Below, piece by piece: positions 11,669-24,647 of a stretch of DNA of 64,000 bases (positions are counted from its first letter, which is position 1; each line of letters opens with the position of its first letter). The translations under genes were made by a program, and so were the position numbers. Source of the DNA: Utricularia gibba (lineage: Eukaryota > Streptophyta > Magnoliopsida > Lamiales > Lentibulariaceae); contig NEEC01000009.1 in assembly GCA_002189035.1 (NCBI GenBank), positions 2,418,001 through 2,482,000 of the forward strand, written 5' to 3'. The notes under the pieces were generated by a model. It saw only the letters and a list, made by a program, of their open reading frames with translations. It was not told where the DNA came from and did no database searches.

Positions 11669-14600
11669 CTACATTGTTGCAGATGCTTTCACAGTAGGGT
11701 TGTAGACACTGAAGTCCCCGAACTCCCTTTTGCCACTGTCATCAAATGTGCCTTGCTGAAAAAACTTATAAAAAATACTGAAAGATTTGTAAAAGGATGG
11801 TGTATATATTATATACCTGTGCATAACATCCCAGCCAGCAGGCAAGAAACGAGGATGAAGTGCTTCAACGAAAACTTGTCTCCATCTTTGACAGAACTCA
11901 CGAATCCCATCTTCTCCATACTCGTCAAGTAAATGCATCACCATCTTTTTTCCATGTGGTCCATGTCCTAACAAAGATGGCTGCTTGGATACACCAGCAG
12001 TGTCAGGGGTAAAAGTTTCCATCTCGTCACACTTATCTGAATATGATGAATGAGTAGCTTCTCTGGTATCGTCCACTCTGGTAATGGAGCTGCTTTTTTT
12101 CAAATCAGGAATGTTCTTATCGATGGTTTTTGTGAAATCAACTCCTGTCTGTACCAGTGGAAAATATTTAAATGCAAAGCCTCTCTTTTTCTCAAACTTT
12201 CTTTTCTCGTGTGGGCTCATTCCAACAATCATTGCTCTTTCAATATCCCCTTCTTGTAATTCTCTGCCGCCATAGTATGCCTTAATAATCTGCTCACAAC
12301 AGATTATGGAGTTTACAAACTTTGAAACTGAAAACAGATTAGAAATCTAACAACTGCTGTGCTAACCTTCAAAAGTTCTTCCCGACGGTCGGAAGGCATT
12401 TGAGGCCCATGGCGGAGGAGCGCCATGGCAGCCGTGCGTAATTGCAAAGGAGAGACACCAACCTCTTTAAGCTCTGCAAGATTTTGTTCATCATCAAGTT
12501 GTGCTACCCTCTGGATGAACAGAGGTATACCAAATTCAGCTGCTATCTGTCTCTTGTACTTTTCAGCTGCAGCATGTGCTACTTCATGGCAATCAACACA
12601 GAGCAAGACGATATCATGAGAACGGTGACTTTTCAAGTGCTCAGGAAAATGCATTCTGTAACATGATGGTATGATCCTGTATCGCAAGTAGTGCTTCCCT
12701 TCACCACAAGAAACACAAATATTTTTTTTACTCTGAATGTAGAAGACATTATCTTCATCCTCCGGGCGTCCCTTGGGTTCAAAGAGAAGCATGATGGCAG
12801 GAGGGTCATTCTCCACTAGTCTCGCCAGATTACGATTCAAGTACCTGTTCAAGGTGAGGTTAAATGCCATCTGGAATATACAGTGAGAATCAACAGGGAA
12901 GGACGAGCAACAAACCATTCGAGCTTTCTTCGATCGCAATAACATAATAACCGCCCATCATTCGCATATATCTTGCAGTTGTGATATACTGGGGATTTAC
13001 ATGAAAATTTTTGAACAAATAGCTCTCGAGAATTTTTTTTCGCCACAATTTTCGAAGATCTAAATCCATTAGACATTGAAGTGGATCTATTGGTTAGACC
13101 AAGGCCAAGGCCAGCCGTGGACAAAAAGGCACGATTATAAACAGAAAGTGGACAACGACCAGCTGGACTTAGGCAATGCCGCAAACAAAGTTCCAATGCA
13201 TGATCTAGATTAACTGTGTCTCCTTGAAGCAAGTAAAGCAGGTTATCCAAATGAGAGTAAACAACTGGAGAGGGAGACTGTGGAGGCATAAAACTCAGAG
13301 AATCGTCTAACTCAGCTTTTGATATAATTGTGCAAATATCTGCTTCTGTAGAAGGAACCGTATCTGCTAATGCAATGATGGCAGTATCTGATAGTACAAA
13401 TTTCACAGCTTCATCATGGATGCGAGCCTGAAACAATGCAATATTATCAAAGTTGCAACTAATTAGAAGGAATATAGAACTAAGCCGGCTTTAAACACTA
13501 TGCACTAACCATTATATCCCTCCATAGGCATAATCTTCTCACACAGTCCTGAAACTAAAAAAAGTTTATCGTCAGAATCGACAACTCAATGGTAATGGTT
13601 GCTTTTTTCGTTTTTGATAAAGATTCATGCAGCAAGATACCTTGCTGTCACAAAGATTCGATGGCAAGCTTCCCTGAACATTCATAGAACGAGAAATCAG
13701 AGAGGTTGCTGCTACATCTCCAGGGAAAGCTTCAAAATCTTTTAAAAAGAGTTGCATACAACTTGCATTTGAACGTCGGCTAGCCTCAAGAAGGAAGTGG
13801 GATTCGTCACCAGGAGCCTGATTTTCTGATACAGTTACTGTCTCAGAAGTGGCACCACAAAGAATTGAAAAGAAAGCAGTATTGCTGTCTTCATTATGTA
13901 CCAGCGGTAATACAATTTAAAAATGAGTTGGCATTTTCCTAAAAATAAAACGTTGAGATTACATGCAAAAGGAACAAAGTGCAATGCCTATTTTGCATAG
14001 TAAAAAAAAGCAATCTTGAAACAACCAACAACTTTCTCCCTTACGTAACAAGATGGAGAAAAAAAAATAGTCTAATCCAAAATTCCATGCACAAATAAAG
14101 AAGACTTGACAAGGGAACTAATAAAATAGTACATGGTTGAAAACTAGTGTATTCATTTGGCAAGCATCAAGCTAACGAATATGTTGGCATGTATATACAT
14201 TTGAAAAGAATGCCGTACCTGTGTAACACTGTTTAAGCTCCATGCAGAGGCATCTTACTATGTATAGCAAATAATGTGTATCCATTTGAGCATATTCTAA
14301 CATTTCTAATGGTAATGGGCGTTGTCTCCAGTCTTCCCTCTGTAGTTCAATCGGTGGATCAATGACTTGAAGGTGGAAAATGCATGCACATACATATTAA
14401 AGAATCAGATTTATGTTGCATATATTTTAGTTTCCAAACATAGAGCTGCAAGACTTCAAGTTGTCCTCTTCACTTCACTGATTAAAAGAAAGGATACAAG
14501 AAATCTAAGATGAAAAGAAAGCAAAAAGTTCTATCATGAACAGGCAATAATCAGACAGGAATACATAAACTACCATAAACATGTTCTTAATAATTGTGTA

Positions 14601-16262
14601 CTGGCTAAGCAATATGAAAAGATTGTAAATACACAAGGCTGAATACAATAGCCAAACCTGCAAAGACTTGTTCTTGCTGACATTACAGTATGTTTCAAGC
14701 AAATACGCCAGAGATCTCTGCGGTTTAGATAACACATCGCATGCCTGAGATTAGAACATGGAAGCCATTAGCACCAGGATGACTGGCTTATGAACTTACT
14801 AAACAGCTATCACCTAAGAATGCCACCCCTACGGCGCATCATGCATTGGGCTTACTGTCTAAATACGACTTAGCAATTAATCATGACATCGGGTCACATG
14901 CAACAGCCAAAACTGGAGACAATGAATTAAAAGAAAAAAAAATTACGAGTGTTGAAAGAGGGAGAATTTTAATGTCATATGGTGAAACAATTTTTCCCTA
15001 AAACTACACACTATCACGAATAAAGTCATAAATTGATGTAGTAGAGATTTCACGAAGTGAAAATTTCCCTTACACTTTTCTGCAGTTGTTTTTCTATGTA
15101 TTATGTAGTGTTGGTTATCGAGTAAATATCAGACATCCAACTTTAAAAAAACTACGCTAAATAAAAAGAATTATGCAACGGGAGAGAGAGGGAGAGAGAG
15201 AAGCAGATAACCTTAGCCGTGTCAAATAAACTAACAACATATATGTGAAAATCCCTTTGAAGCCAAAGAATATCGTTGTCAGCGCCGTGGAAAACCTGCA
15301 GCATTACCTATTCTCAGTTAAACTTGGCATGCATGCAGATTGAGAAACATAAACCACATCACCTACATCAACTCTATTTGCAGGTAAAACCATGATGAAT
15401 CGCACCTTGCATATACCTGGATCAGAAAACACTGATCTAAGAATTCCCATTTCATCATGCAGTGCAATTGTGTCAACCAAGTAGTCCTTCCGTTTAGTTG
15501 ATATCTGTTCAATTGTTTTCAATACTTAATAGCTGTAAGAAAAACAAAGTTCAACTATCTATATCAATGCAAAAGATGTTGTACATAAGCAGTCACAGCA
15601 TACACGGGAGAATGATTGAATTCACACGCACCTGAACGAGAGCCGTGAAACCTAAGAAGGATCTCAAGCTGTGCTGCTCGGTGTCCACCGCTATTACCCT
15701 TTCTTTTTCTAGTTCCTGAGCCAGTTTGACTAACTGATCACGAGTATCGACCCAAGTATAAAATGATCCCAGATCCAAGCTCAGCTCCTCGGAATCAACA
15801 AGAAACTCAAAAAACTCTAAATTGGGTGTCTTGATCAACTTGGAAATCACTTCTCTATATGGATGCGCGTTTGAGTAATCTGCCAACCGCTGAACAAAAT
15901 CACTAAAATGAATAACAGAGGGAAATTATAAAAGTGTATGCCTTACCGTGAGAGTTTTCTGGCTCTTTATATTTTCGAAGCTGGTAGTGCTTGAACTGCG
16001 AGTAGGAGTTATCCGCCAAGACATGCTTGAAGGCTTGCTGCGGCTTCGATTCAGAATTCAAATAGCATGAACTCTTCCCTCGTGGCGCAGCCAAAAATTT
16101 CTTCAGAATGCTAACAGAGACTACAAATGCTACGAAACAAGTGATTGCGATAGTAAGCACCGCTGGGTTCAGCCCATCCTCGATCACATTCAGTTCCATT
16201 GATGGATACCGCAGACCCGGACACCAATGCAGGACTTTTCTCAAAAAACAAAAAACCTCCAT
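11669..16262 (-). CDS. RRP6L3: 3'-5' exonuclease with HRDC-like and HNH-like zinc domains (RRP6-like 3 / EXD2-like)
   Basis: Twelve exons (minus): 16262-15947, 15879-15632, 15504-15406, 15295-15212, 14744-14658, 14339-14219, 13888-13641, 13548-13510, 13427-12916, 12844-12367, 12289-11817, 11735-11669, giving 923 aa with all phases consistent. An N-terminal membrane helix ([20 protein letters not shown], about residues 33-52) is followed by a DEDDy exonuclease domain. Its catalytic acidic residues lie in [20 protein letters not shown] and [11 protein letters not shown]. An HRDC-like helical region follows (LEASRRSN ... [20 protein letters not shown]). A C-terminal Cys/His module reads [21 protein letters not shown] ... 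[19 protein letters not shown]. It matches Arabidopsis RRP6L3 (At2g32415) and has the order of animal EXD2. RNA or DNA 3' trimming near a membrane is inferred. An alternative start is ATG 16199. The acceptor before 13888 (ATGAAG) is weak but is the only in-phase choice. Confidence 0.88.
15175..15203. repeat. (GA)n-like microsatellite in RRP6L3 intron
   Basis: An interrupted GA-repeat tract lies in the intron just beyond the 15295-15212 exon. It is pyrimidine-rich on the gene's own strand. Confidence 0.8.
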
Positions 16263-16587
16263 TCAATCTATCCAGATTGCGTATTTTAATCTTACAAAAT
16301 CAAACAAGAACGGATAGTGCTTTCAATCGTCATTCTTAGTTCGAGGACAAGGTCGCCATTGAAGCAGCGAGCGGCTTTCGAGGAACGACTCGTCCTTCGG
16401 GCCACGCCTGCTCCCGCGTCCGCAGTGAGCCCAAGTATAGGCCCATGAACACCACCACCCCCGTCGCGTTCTGTCCGGCCCACACACGAAAGGAGTGCCC
16501 AATAACTGCCGAGCCACCCTTCGAACAGGTTCCCGGCCCAGACGATGGAATCATGAATTAGCTTAAATTTAATTGCATATATAAAAT

Positions 16588-16623
<36 letters not shown>

Positions 16624-16695
16624 TTTAAATAGTGGAAATCAATTATACTAGATAATACTAAATGTGTCATTTTCACCGCATGCACCATGTGCTTA
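16263..16695. other. Intergenic: RRP6L3 5' region and AT microsatellite
   Basis: The left half is GC-rich and forms the probable 5' leader and promoter of the minus-strand exonuclease gene. An (AT)n tract follows at about 16587-16624. The 3' end of the pectinesterase gene lies just beyond. Confidence 0.5.
16587..16624. repeat. (AT)n microsatellite
   Basis: A near-perfect alternating AT tract between two minus-strand genes. Confidence 0.85.
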
Positions 16696-18156
16696 TTACA
16701 GTCTTAGCCACGTGTCTCCATCAATGAACTTAGTGGTAAGAAATGGCGTTGCTTCCGTCAAGTTCAATTTTTTGCTCCACTCGACTCGTCGGCTTGTATC
16801 GGCTCCTTCTCCCCTGCAATCGTACTCTGCAAACTCAACAGTTCTGCAGAAAAATCAAAGCTTCATAAGCTCCCATTTCCTTTTTCTTTTGGTCCCCAAG
16901 TTTTTAGGGTAAGGAGATTTGTGTACTTGTGTTTGCATGGATTTTTCCAATCCTCCCATCCTCCCGCCCGGACACGAACGTTGATTTCACAACGGGAATA
17001 CACTATGCGGGAGTAGTTCCCCCATGCCCTGCCCAGATACACCTCCCCGGTTCCAGTGATGGTCGAGTCCACGATCGAGAATCCGGTGTCCTCCGCGGCT
17101 GAGCTCCGACGATGAGCTGCCAAGGCGTACGAGTTATTTCCTATGGCGGAGATGGTGCACTCCTGAACCATGCATCTAAAGCAAAAGTTAATTTGGTTAT
17201 CTGGGTGTTACTCCTGCATTGAGTCTCACCATCCTTACCTTGTACAGAGACCTCCCATTTCCGAAGATGAAGTCAGTTGAGCCTTGAATGAAGCATCGGA
17301 AAAAGTAATGAGAACCCATTTCATCAAGGAGCGTATCCTGTGAGCCCAGAAACCGAACTTTGTAGAACATAGACTTGTCACCTTTGATGCGGAGGGCCAC
17401 CGCCTGGTAGCCCTGGATCCCGCTCCCTTGTTGAACCACCGTGTTCTACTACCATTTGGCATGTATTTCAGTTCGAGAGGCAAGAGGCATTTCCTTGTTT
17501 TTTTTTGGAGTACCTGAAAGGTGATCTCTGATGCACAGAAGTAGTCTGATAGCACTGTGACAGAAGCTGAGTTCCATGTCCCCAAGTGTCTCCCTCCTTC
17601 CTGTACCTCATCCGAAGCCTTGTCGTGCCACGATATTACTGTCTCTGATGCCTGGTTCTTGTTTCCGATCAATGAGATGTAGGGTTTGTTCTTGGGAATG
17701 TGAACCTTTTCTCTACGTTTGCGAATTCTAGTTACCAAGTACTCCAAAATCAACAACAGAAATGAGCAGCAAGTGCAGAAACAGAACGACTCCCATGAAA
17801 AACCCAACTCAGAAACTCAGTTACAAACGAAAAAGACTCCATATCTTGATCTGGGAAGAAAGGAACACCCAAGGAGCGTGCAATAACCTGTACTCGCCAG
17901 GGCGAACGTGAATCTTCACCCTTCTGGTATTATTCTCGGGAACCAAATCGACAGCCCCTTGAATGGTTGCCGAATCTCCGTTCCCCATCCTATCAACCAC
18001 GATCACCCGGCTTCGATCGTCGCCCCAGAACTGGAACCCCCAGCCGTAGTGCACCTTCAGATCCCTCCATGTGATGTAGTCGACGGCCCGAGTAGCGCCT
18101 CCGTCGCCTGCCGCCAACACGACCAACATAAAGAACCCCCAGCCACGCACACTCAT
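16696..18156 (-). CDS. QRT1: Pectinesterase, QRT1-type, without PMEI prodomain
   Basis: Five exons (minus): 18156-17888, 17712-17514, 17445-17239, 17162-16927, 16843-16696, giving 352 aa. A signal peptide (residues about 1-22, GFFMLVVLAAG core) leads directly into the catalytic right-handed beta-helix with no inhibitor prodomain. All pectinesterase signatures are present: PGEYREKV, YQAVALRI, GSQDTLL (catalytic Asp), STDFIFGN (second Asp), YLGRAW (Arg) and a terminal DTWLRL. The protein would demethylesterify homogalacturonan in the cell wall. VHYGWGF...SRVIVVDRMGNGDSATIQGAVD and the overall length resemble Arabidopsis QUARTET1 (At5g55590), needed for pollen tetrad separation. Orthology is supported by the nearby mTERF9-like gene, which also neighbours QRT1 in Arabidopsis (memory). 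The first ATG in frame is 18156; upstream in-frame codons are TTG only. The last exon was found by translating beyond the apparent end (EYDCRGEGADTSRRVEW). Confidence 0.9.
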
Positions 18157-18640
18157 CGACAAGAAAGCACTGCACCTCTGCCCTCACCAGCAACGCAGCC
18201 GGAGTGCGCAGAGGGGTTTAAGAACGGAGGAGGATCTGGAAGCGAACAAAAAGACGGGTTGTTGGGCAACATCTGTTGACACATACACAAACCATATAAC
18301 AAATACGCAGCACAGCTGCTGTTCTTTTCACAAGGAATACGTTGGTTGCTCCATCTATCTCCTATCTACACCTATATGTTACCACAACTTTTGGAGTGTA
18401 TATTTAAAATTTCACGGGGTATTTTGGAAAATTTTTAAAATCTATTTTTATTTTTCAGAAATAAAAATAGTTTTATTCTAAAACATTTTTAATTGTAAAA
18501 GTAATTTTATCAAAAACATTTTTAAAATTATAATTATTTTAATCTGTTGAATATTTGAGGCTCGAAACTAGATTCAAGCTTTTATGGATAAACCCAACGG
18601 ATTGAAAGCAAATTTCGAAATAATATGTTATGGTGTGTTA

Positions 18641-18711
<71 letters not shown>

Positions 18712-19475
18712 AATATAAACATGCAGTCAACAAACACGTAAATTAGATTTAATCCAATTCAAAACTATCTATTAAATACAATTTTAATATTTTTATTATA
18801 ATTATTAATTTTTCACCAGGTGGGGGGGGCCTACCGTAATCCTTTTCCTTCAGGAACGTCATAGGCGCAAATAGCCTGCGGGGGTCCCCCGTGGAATATT
18901 GCAGAAAGTATGATACCATTTTGTAAATAAATAAATACACCCCTGAAAATATTAATTTATTTATTCATATTTTGGTTTTTTTTTTAATGCCATTGTTTTA
19001 ATTGGTAAGGGTCAGATGTATCCAATAAGATGAGTTGACTTGAGGACCAAGGTGTCATTAATTGACACGTGCGATTGTGCACATTAAAGGAGCAATTTTA
19101 GGAAATAAATTTTTTTCTTGTTTTTTTAGGAATTATTTAGAAAAATTACCTTTTAAAAAGACAAAATGTCACTAGAGAGTGTTTGTGGTGACGTGGCAGT
19201 GTCTTGGTCACCACGGTCTCTCCTGCTCAAGGAAACTAAAAGCTCGTCCAATCCCCAGACGACAATTGCTTAGCTGTCCGAGGGGCCTTTTCTTGAAAAG
19301 AAAAAGGAAAAAAAGAGGAGGAAGAAGAAGGGAAAAGAGTGATTGCAGCGCACGGCGCACAGCACTCATCTTTTGACGACTCGAGTTTTTTCAAACTTAA
19401 TATTTTCTATGAATTAAAAATGGTTTTTTCAGGATCAATATAAATATACGTTTCCACACGTTTGATTCCATTATT
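18157..19475. other. Divergent intergenic region (pectinesterase / ABCC)
   Basis: This is the promoter region shared or divided between the minus-strand pectinesterase and the plus-strand ABC transporter. It is AT-rich and contains a TAAA/AT microsatellite and poly-T runs. No further gene is supported. A TATAAATA at 19439-19446 lies only about 30 bp before the ABCC ATG. Confidence 0.5.
18641..18707. repeat. Compound microsatellite (TAAA)n-(AT)n
   Basis: Five or more TAAA units run directly into about 20 AT units. Confidence 0.9.
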
Positions 19476-22400
19476 ATGATGAGTGCACTCCCTTTTGTTG
19501 CTGGGGTTGGCGGTTCTGGGGATATGGGTGGTGATTTCTTTCTCAACCCAGTGCACCTACGTTTCTTGACAGCCTCTCTGCACCTAGTGTTGTTGTTTGT
19601 AGTGTTGTTTTCGTGGCTCTGCAAAAGTTTTTCGAGCCATGAGGAGGATGAGGATCGGAAGATCAAAGTTTTCCGGCCCAGGATTAGTTACTATAAGTCA
19701 ACAATGTTTACATGTTTGGGATTTTCGGTGTTCAATCTTGTTCTCTGTCTCTTAAGTCTTTTTTATTGGTATAAAAATGGCTGGAGTGACGAAAAGATTT
19801 TAATTTTCGTTGAATATGCGGTGAAAGCGGTGGGATGGCTAGCTCTTTATCTCTTCCTGCAAATTCCTTTGTCAAACTCTTTGGAAACCAAGTACCCTGT
19901 TGCTTTGAGGGTTTGGTGGGGGCATTCCTTTGTGTCTCTGGTTACTGTGTAGTGATAGACATTTTTTATTATGGGAGTCATGGGTATTTACCATCTCTGT
20001 TTTGGAGCTCTGATGCTCTTTCATTAGTGATGGGTTCTGGATGCTGTTGTATGGTGTTTTTGGGTAGGAAAAGTTATGAAAGTATCAACCCTGAAGCCGA
20101 GGAGCCACTCCTCATTTCTGCACCTCTTAAAGGTGACGAAACTGTGACACCTTACGCTAAAGCTGGGAGTCTTAGTCTTCTTACTTTCTCTTGGATGGGT
20201 CCCTTAATTGCTCTTGGATACAAGAAAATCTTGGATCTTGAGGATGTTCCTCAACTTGCTGATCCTGATAGTGTTAAGGGGACGTTTCCGATTTTGAATG
20301 GCAAGCTTGAATCTTACCGTGGAGAGAACAACAAAATCACTGCTTTGATGTTAGCCAAGGGCCTAGTGTTCACCGTTTGGCGCCCTATTGCACTCTCTGG
20401 TTTCTGTGCGCTGGTATCTACATTAGCCTCTTATGTAGGTCCTTATCTCATTGAAAACTTTGTTCGGTACTTGAATGGACAAAGGCACTTAAAAAATGAA
20501 GGGTATATGCTAGTTTCTGCATTTGTTGTGGCAAAGTTGTTTGAGTCCTTCGGACAGCGGCACTGGTTCTTTTTGGCGCAGCAGGGTGGATTTAGGGCGA
20601 GATCAGCATTGGTTTCGAAAATTTATAACAAGGGATTGACTCTATCTTGCCAATCAAAGCAAGGCCAGACTACAGGGGAGATTATAAATTTCATGGCTGT
20701 GGACGCAGAAAGGGTAGGAGACTTTTCTTGGTACATGCACGATATATGGATGACGGTTATACAAGTTGTGCTAGCACTAGTAATATTATACAAAGATGTC
20801 GGCCTTGCTTCAGTCACTGGACTTATTGCTACCGTAATCGTAATGCTGTTAAATGTTCCATTGGCCAATTGGCAGGAGAAGTTTCAGGATAATCTTATGA
20901 AAACTAAGGATGAAAGAATGAAGACAACTTCTGAGATACTGAAAAATATGAGAATTCTCAAGCTTCAGGCTTGGGAAACTAAGTTCCTTGATAAAATCAT
21001 GGATATTCGGGGTGTTGAGGCAAGTTGGTTGAAGAAATATCTTTATACTGGTGCAGCAACAACGTTTGTCTTCTGGGTTGCCCCTACATTTGTATCCGTG
21101 GTTACTTTTGGCTCTTGTATTCTAATGGGAATTCCCCTGGAGTCAGGAAAGATTCTTTCTGCCATTGCAACTTTTAGAATTCTTCAAGAGCCTATATACA
21201 ATCTTCCTGACACAATATCCATGGTTGTTCAGACTAAAGTTTCCCTTGATCGAATTGCATCATTTCTTTCTCTTGATGATCTTCAAGTAGATGTTGTTGA
21301 GAAGCTTCCTGCTGGAAGTTCGGACACAGCTGTAGAGGTGATCAGTGGGAACTTCAGTTGGGAGGAATCCTCTACTCCTACGCTGAAGAATATAAATTTT
21401 GAAGTTTCTCATGGCATGAAGGTTGCAGTATGTGGATCAGTTGGTTCAGGCAAGTCAAGCTTGCTTTCTTGTCTTCTAGGAGAAATGCCAAAGATATCTG
21501 GCACCATAAGGCTATGCGGATCAAAGGCATATGTTCCTCAGTCTGCGTGGATTCAAAGTGGAAGGATTGAAGAAAACATACTTTTCGGCAAATCAATGGA
21601 CATCCACAGGTACAACAGGGTCTTGGAAGCATGCGCATTGAAGAAAGACTTGGAAATACTTCCCTATGGAGACAAAACTGTAATTGGTGAAAGGGGAATA
21701 AATATGAGTGGGGGTCAGAAGCAGAGGATACAGATTGCAAGAGCTTTATATCAAGATGCTGATATTTATTTGTTTGATGATCCCTTCAGTGCTGTGGATG
21801 CTCATACAGGAACACATCTTTTCAATGTAAGAATTGTTATAGAATTTTTAGATATCTTGCAATTGCAGCCTAATGTTTTTTCGTCTGTGATTCAGGAATG
21901 CATTCTTGACTTTCTATCCTCTAAAACTGTAATCTATGTCACACATCAAATGGATTTTCTGCCATCTGCTGATCTGATTCTGGTAGGTTGGTCGTTCATC
22001 TCTTGTTTGATGGGATTCAAGAGCCAAACTAAAATTTAATGGCTGTCATCAGGTGATGAAGGATGGAGAAATTAAAGAAGCTGGAAAGTATAATGAACTC
22101 CTCAAATCAGGAAGCAATTTCATCGAGCTTGTTGGGGCACATGAAGAGGCTTTGGCTTCTCTTGAATTAGATACAAAAATTTCTAGTGAGCAAACCACTT
22201 CTGTACAAGGAAAAGCTGCCTCTCTACAGAACCAAGAGTCTCTTAAAGATAGAAATGATGGTAAAGAAGGAAAGAGGCAGCTTGTTGAAGAGGAAGAAAG
22301 AGAGAAAGGAAATGTTGGACTTTCTGTTTACTGGAACTACATCAGAACAACATATGGAGGACTTCTAGTACCTTTTGCTTTGTTGTCACAAATTATGTTT

Positions 22401-24647
22401 CAATGTTTTCAGATTGGAAGCAACTTCTGGATGGCTTGGGCAACTCCTGTATCAAAAGATGTGGCTGCCCCTGTTGGACACTTGACACTTCTTCTCGTTT
22501 ATGTGATTCTCTCCATTGCAAGTGCTATGTGCATATTTAGCAGGGCCCTGCTTGTTGCGACAATAGGCTACAAGACAGCAAACATTCTCTTCCAGAAGAT
22601 GCTTCACTGCATATTTCGTGCTCCAATGGCTTTCTTTGATTCAACTCCCAGTGGCCGAATTTTAAACAGAGTACGTAACTATTTCTGTAGACTTAACTTC
22701 CGGCCTAGTTCTAAGTTTCCCCCCTTTGTGTTTTCACAGGTTTCAACAGATCAGAGTACAGTTGATATGAACATAGCCTCCATTCTTGGGGCTTCTGCTT
22801 TTTCCATGATACAACTTATAGGCATCATTGCTGTTATGTCACAGATTGCATGGCAAATCTTCCTTGTTTTTATTCCTATGATAGCAATTTGCATAATGTT
22901 GCAGGTACATTCTCCCATCCCTGAAGTAGATTCCATCTTTTTTTTCGCCTTGCATTTTTCATGTTCTTGACTCAGTACTCAGAGTCAATCCTTCCTGCCT
23001 TGGCAGAGATATTACATTTCTTGTGCTCGAGAGCTTGCTCGTCTGGTTGGTATATGCAAGGCTCCAGTTATTCAACACTTTTCAGAGTCACTCTTAGGAT
23101 CCACCACAATTCGGAGTTTTGATCAGCAGCTGAGATTCCGTGAGTTAACCATGAAACTGATTGATGCATACGCAAGACCGAAGTTTCACACTGCTGGTGC
23201 CATGGAATGGCTGTGCATTCGTTTGGATATGCTTTCACTTGTTACTTTCACCTTTTCATTGATGTTCCTGGTCTTCGTGCCTGTAGGGACCATAGATACA
23301 AGTGAGTTTTACATACTCATTCGCTGCTTTAATCCTTCATCTGTTTTCTCACTGCTGGTTTCTTCCAATGGTTGATTGTAGGCGTTGCTGGTCTGGCTGT
23401 GACTTATGGCCTTAGTTTGAACATGCTACAAATGTGGGTTGTATGGAACCTGTGCAACATGGAGAATAGAATAATTTCAGTGGAAAGAATACTTCAATAT
23501 TCAAAGATTCCAAGTGAACCACCTCTAGTGGTTGAATCAAATAGACCATCGAGCAACTGGCCAACTCAAGGAGAAGTGAATATACAACAGCTCGAGGTAA
23601 TCTTCTAAAACATCAGTAGAGTGAGCTATGAGCATTCATGAACTTTGGCTAGCTTTATCAGTGAGAAATGTGTCATCAGGTAAGATATGCTCCACATTTG
23701 CCACTAGTTCTCCGGGGCCTCACATGTACCTTCCTTGGAGGAAGGAAAACTGGAATAGTTGGGAGAACAGGAAGTGGTAAATCGACTTTGATTCAGACAC
23801 TCTTCAGATTGGTTGAACCAACTGCTGGAAAGATCTTGATTGATGGTGTTGATATCTTGTCAATTGGGCTCGGTGATTTACGGTCTCGACTAAGCATAAT
23901 CCCACAAGATCCAACAATGTTCGAGGGAACTGTTCGAAGCAACCTTGATCCTCTTGAAGAGTACACAGATGATCAAATATGGGAGGTAAGGGAAGTGGTA
24001 CCTACTTGTGTCTCAGCTGATTAGTCTCACTTATCTATTGTTGCTTTTGCTGCTCCAGGCTCTTGATAAATGCCAACTTGGTGATGAGGTCCGAAAGAAG
24101 CCTGAGAAGCTCGACTCTTCAGGTTTGTGTGCCACTGTCTGGTTACCTTAGTGATAGCACGAGATAGTCTTCTTTTGTCATGGAAAAGTTTGTTTGTTCT
24201 TCAGTGTCTGAAAATGGGGAGAACTGGAGCGTGGGACAAAGGCAGCTTGTTTGTCTAGGGAGGGTGCTGCTGAAGAAGAGCAGAGTTCTGGTTTTAGATG
24301 AAGCAACCGCCTCTGTTGACACATCAACTGATAACTTGATACAGCAAACTCTGAACAGACATTTCTCAAACTCAACTGTCGTTACAATTGCACACAGAAT
24401 AACCTCCGTTGTAGATAGCCACATGGTCTTGCTGTTAGACAACGGTATGTGTGCTTACTTAAAGACAACCTGGCTCCTATATGTAAGATACTGATTCATA
24501 TTGTCTTCTGTTGCAGGCCTTCTCAAGGAATATGGTACACCAGAGAGATTGCTACAAGACAAATCATCTTCATTTGCAAAACTAGTAGCAGAATACAGTA
24601 TGAGATCAAGTAGTAGCTATCAGAACCTTGCAAATGCTACTGTATAA
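19476..24647 (+). CDS. ABC transporter C family (MRP), ABCC3-like
   Basis: Ten exons: 19476-21826, 21896-21982, 22053-22670, 22740-22904, 23007-23301, 23382-23596, 23680-23985, 24059-24122, 24205-24444, 24517-24647, giving about 1490 aa. The architecture is TMD0-TMD1-NBD1-TMD2-NBD2. The hydrophobic N-terminal TMD0 spans residues about 15-190. NBD1 has GSVGSGKSS (Walker A, about 655) and MSGGQKQR, with [17 protein letters not shown]2 has GRTGSGKST (about 1272), SVGQRQLV and [10 protein letters not shown]. It belongs to the plant ABCC3/6/7/8 clade, which transports glutathione and other conjugates, usually at the vacuolar membrane; the substrate here is unknown. The reading frame breaks once: LRVWWG continues in another frame as [12 protein letters not shown] at the five-G run 19918-19922, and one missing G explains it. 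Exon 1 is 2351 nt, one short of a multiple of three. An alternative start is ATG 19522. Confidence 0.92.

Noticed and set aside
18641-18707. Possible transposon terminus near the AT microsatellite
   Set aside because: No terminal inverted repeat, target-site duplication or transposase fragment; a simple repeat explains it.
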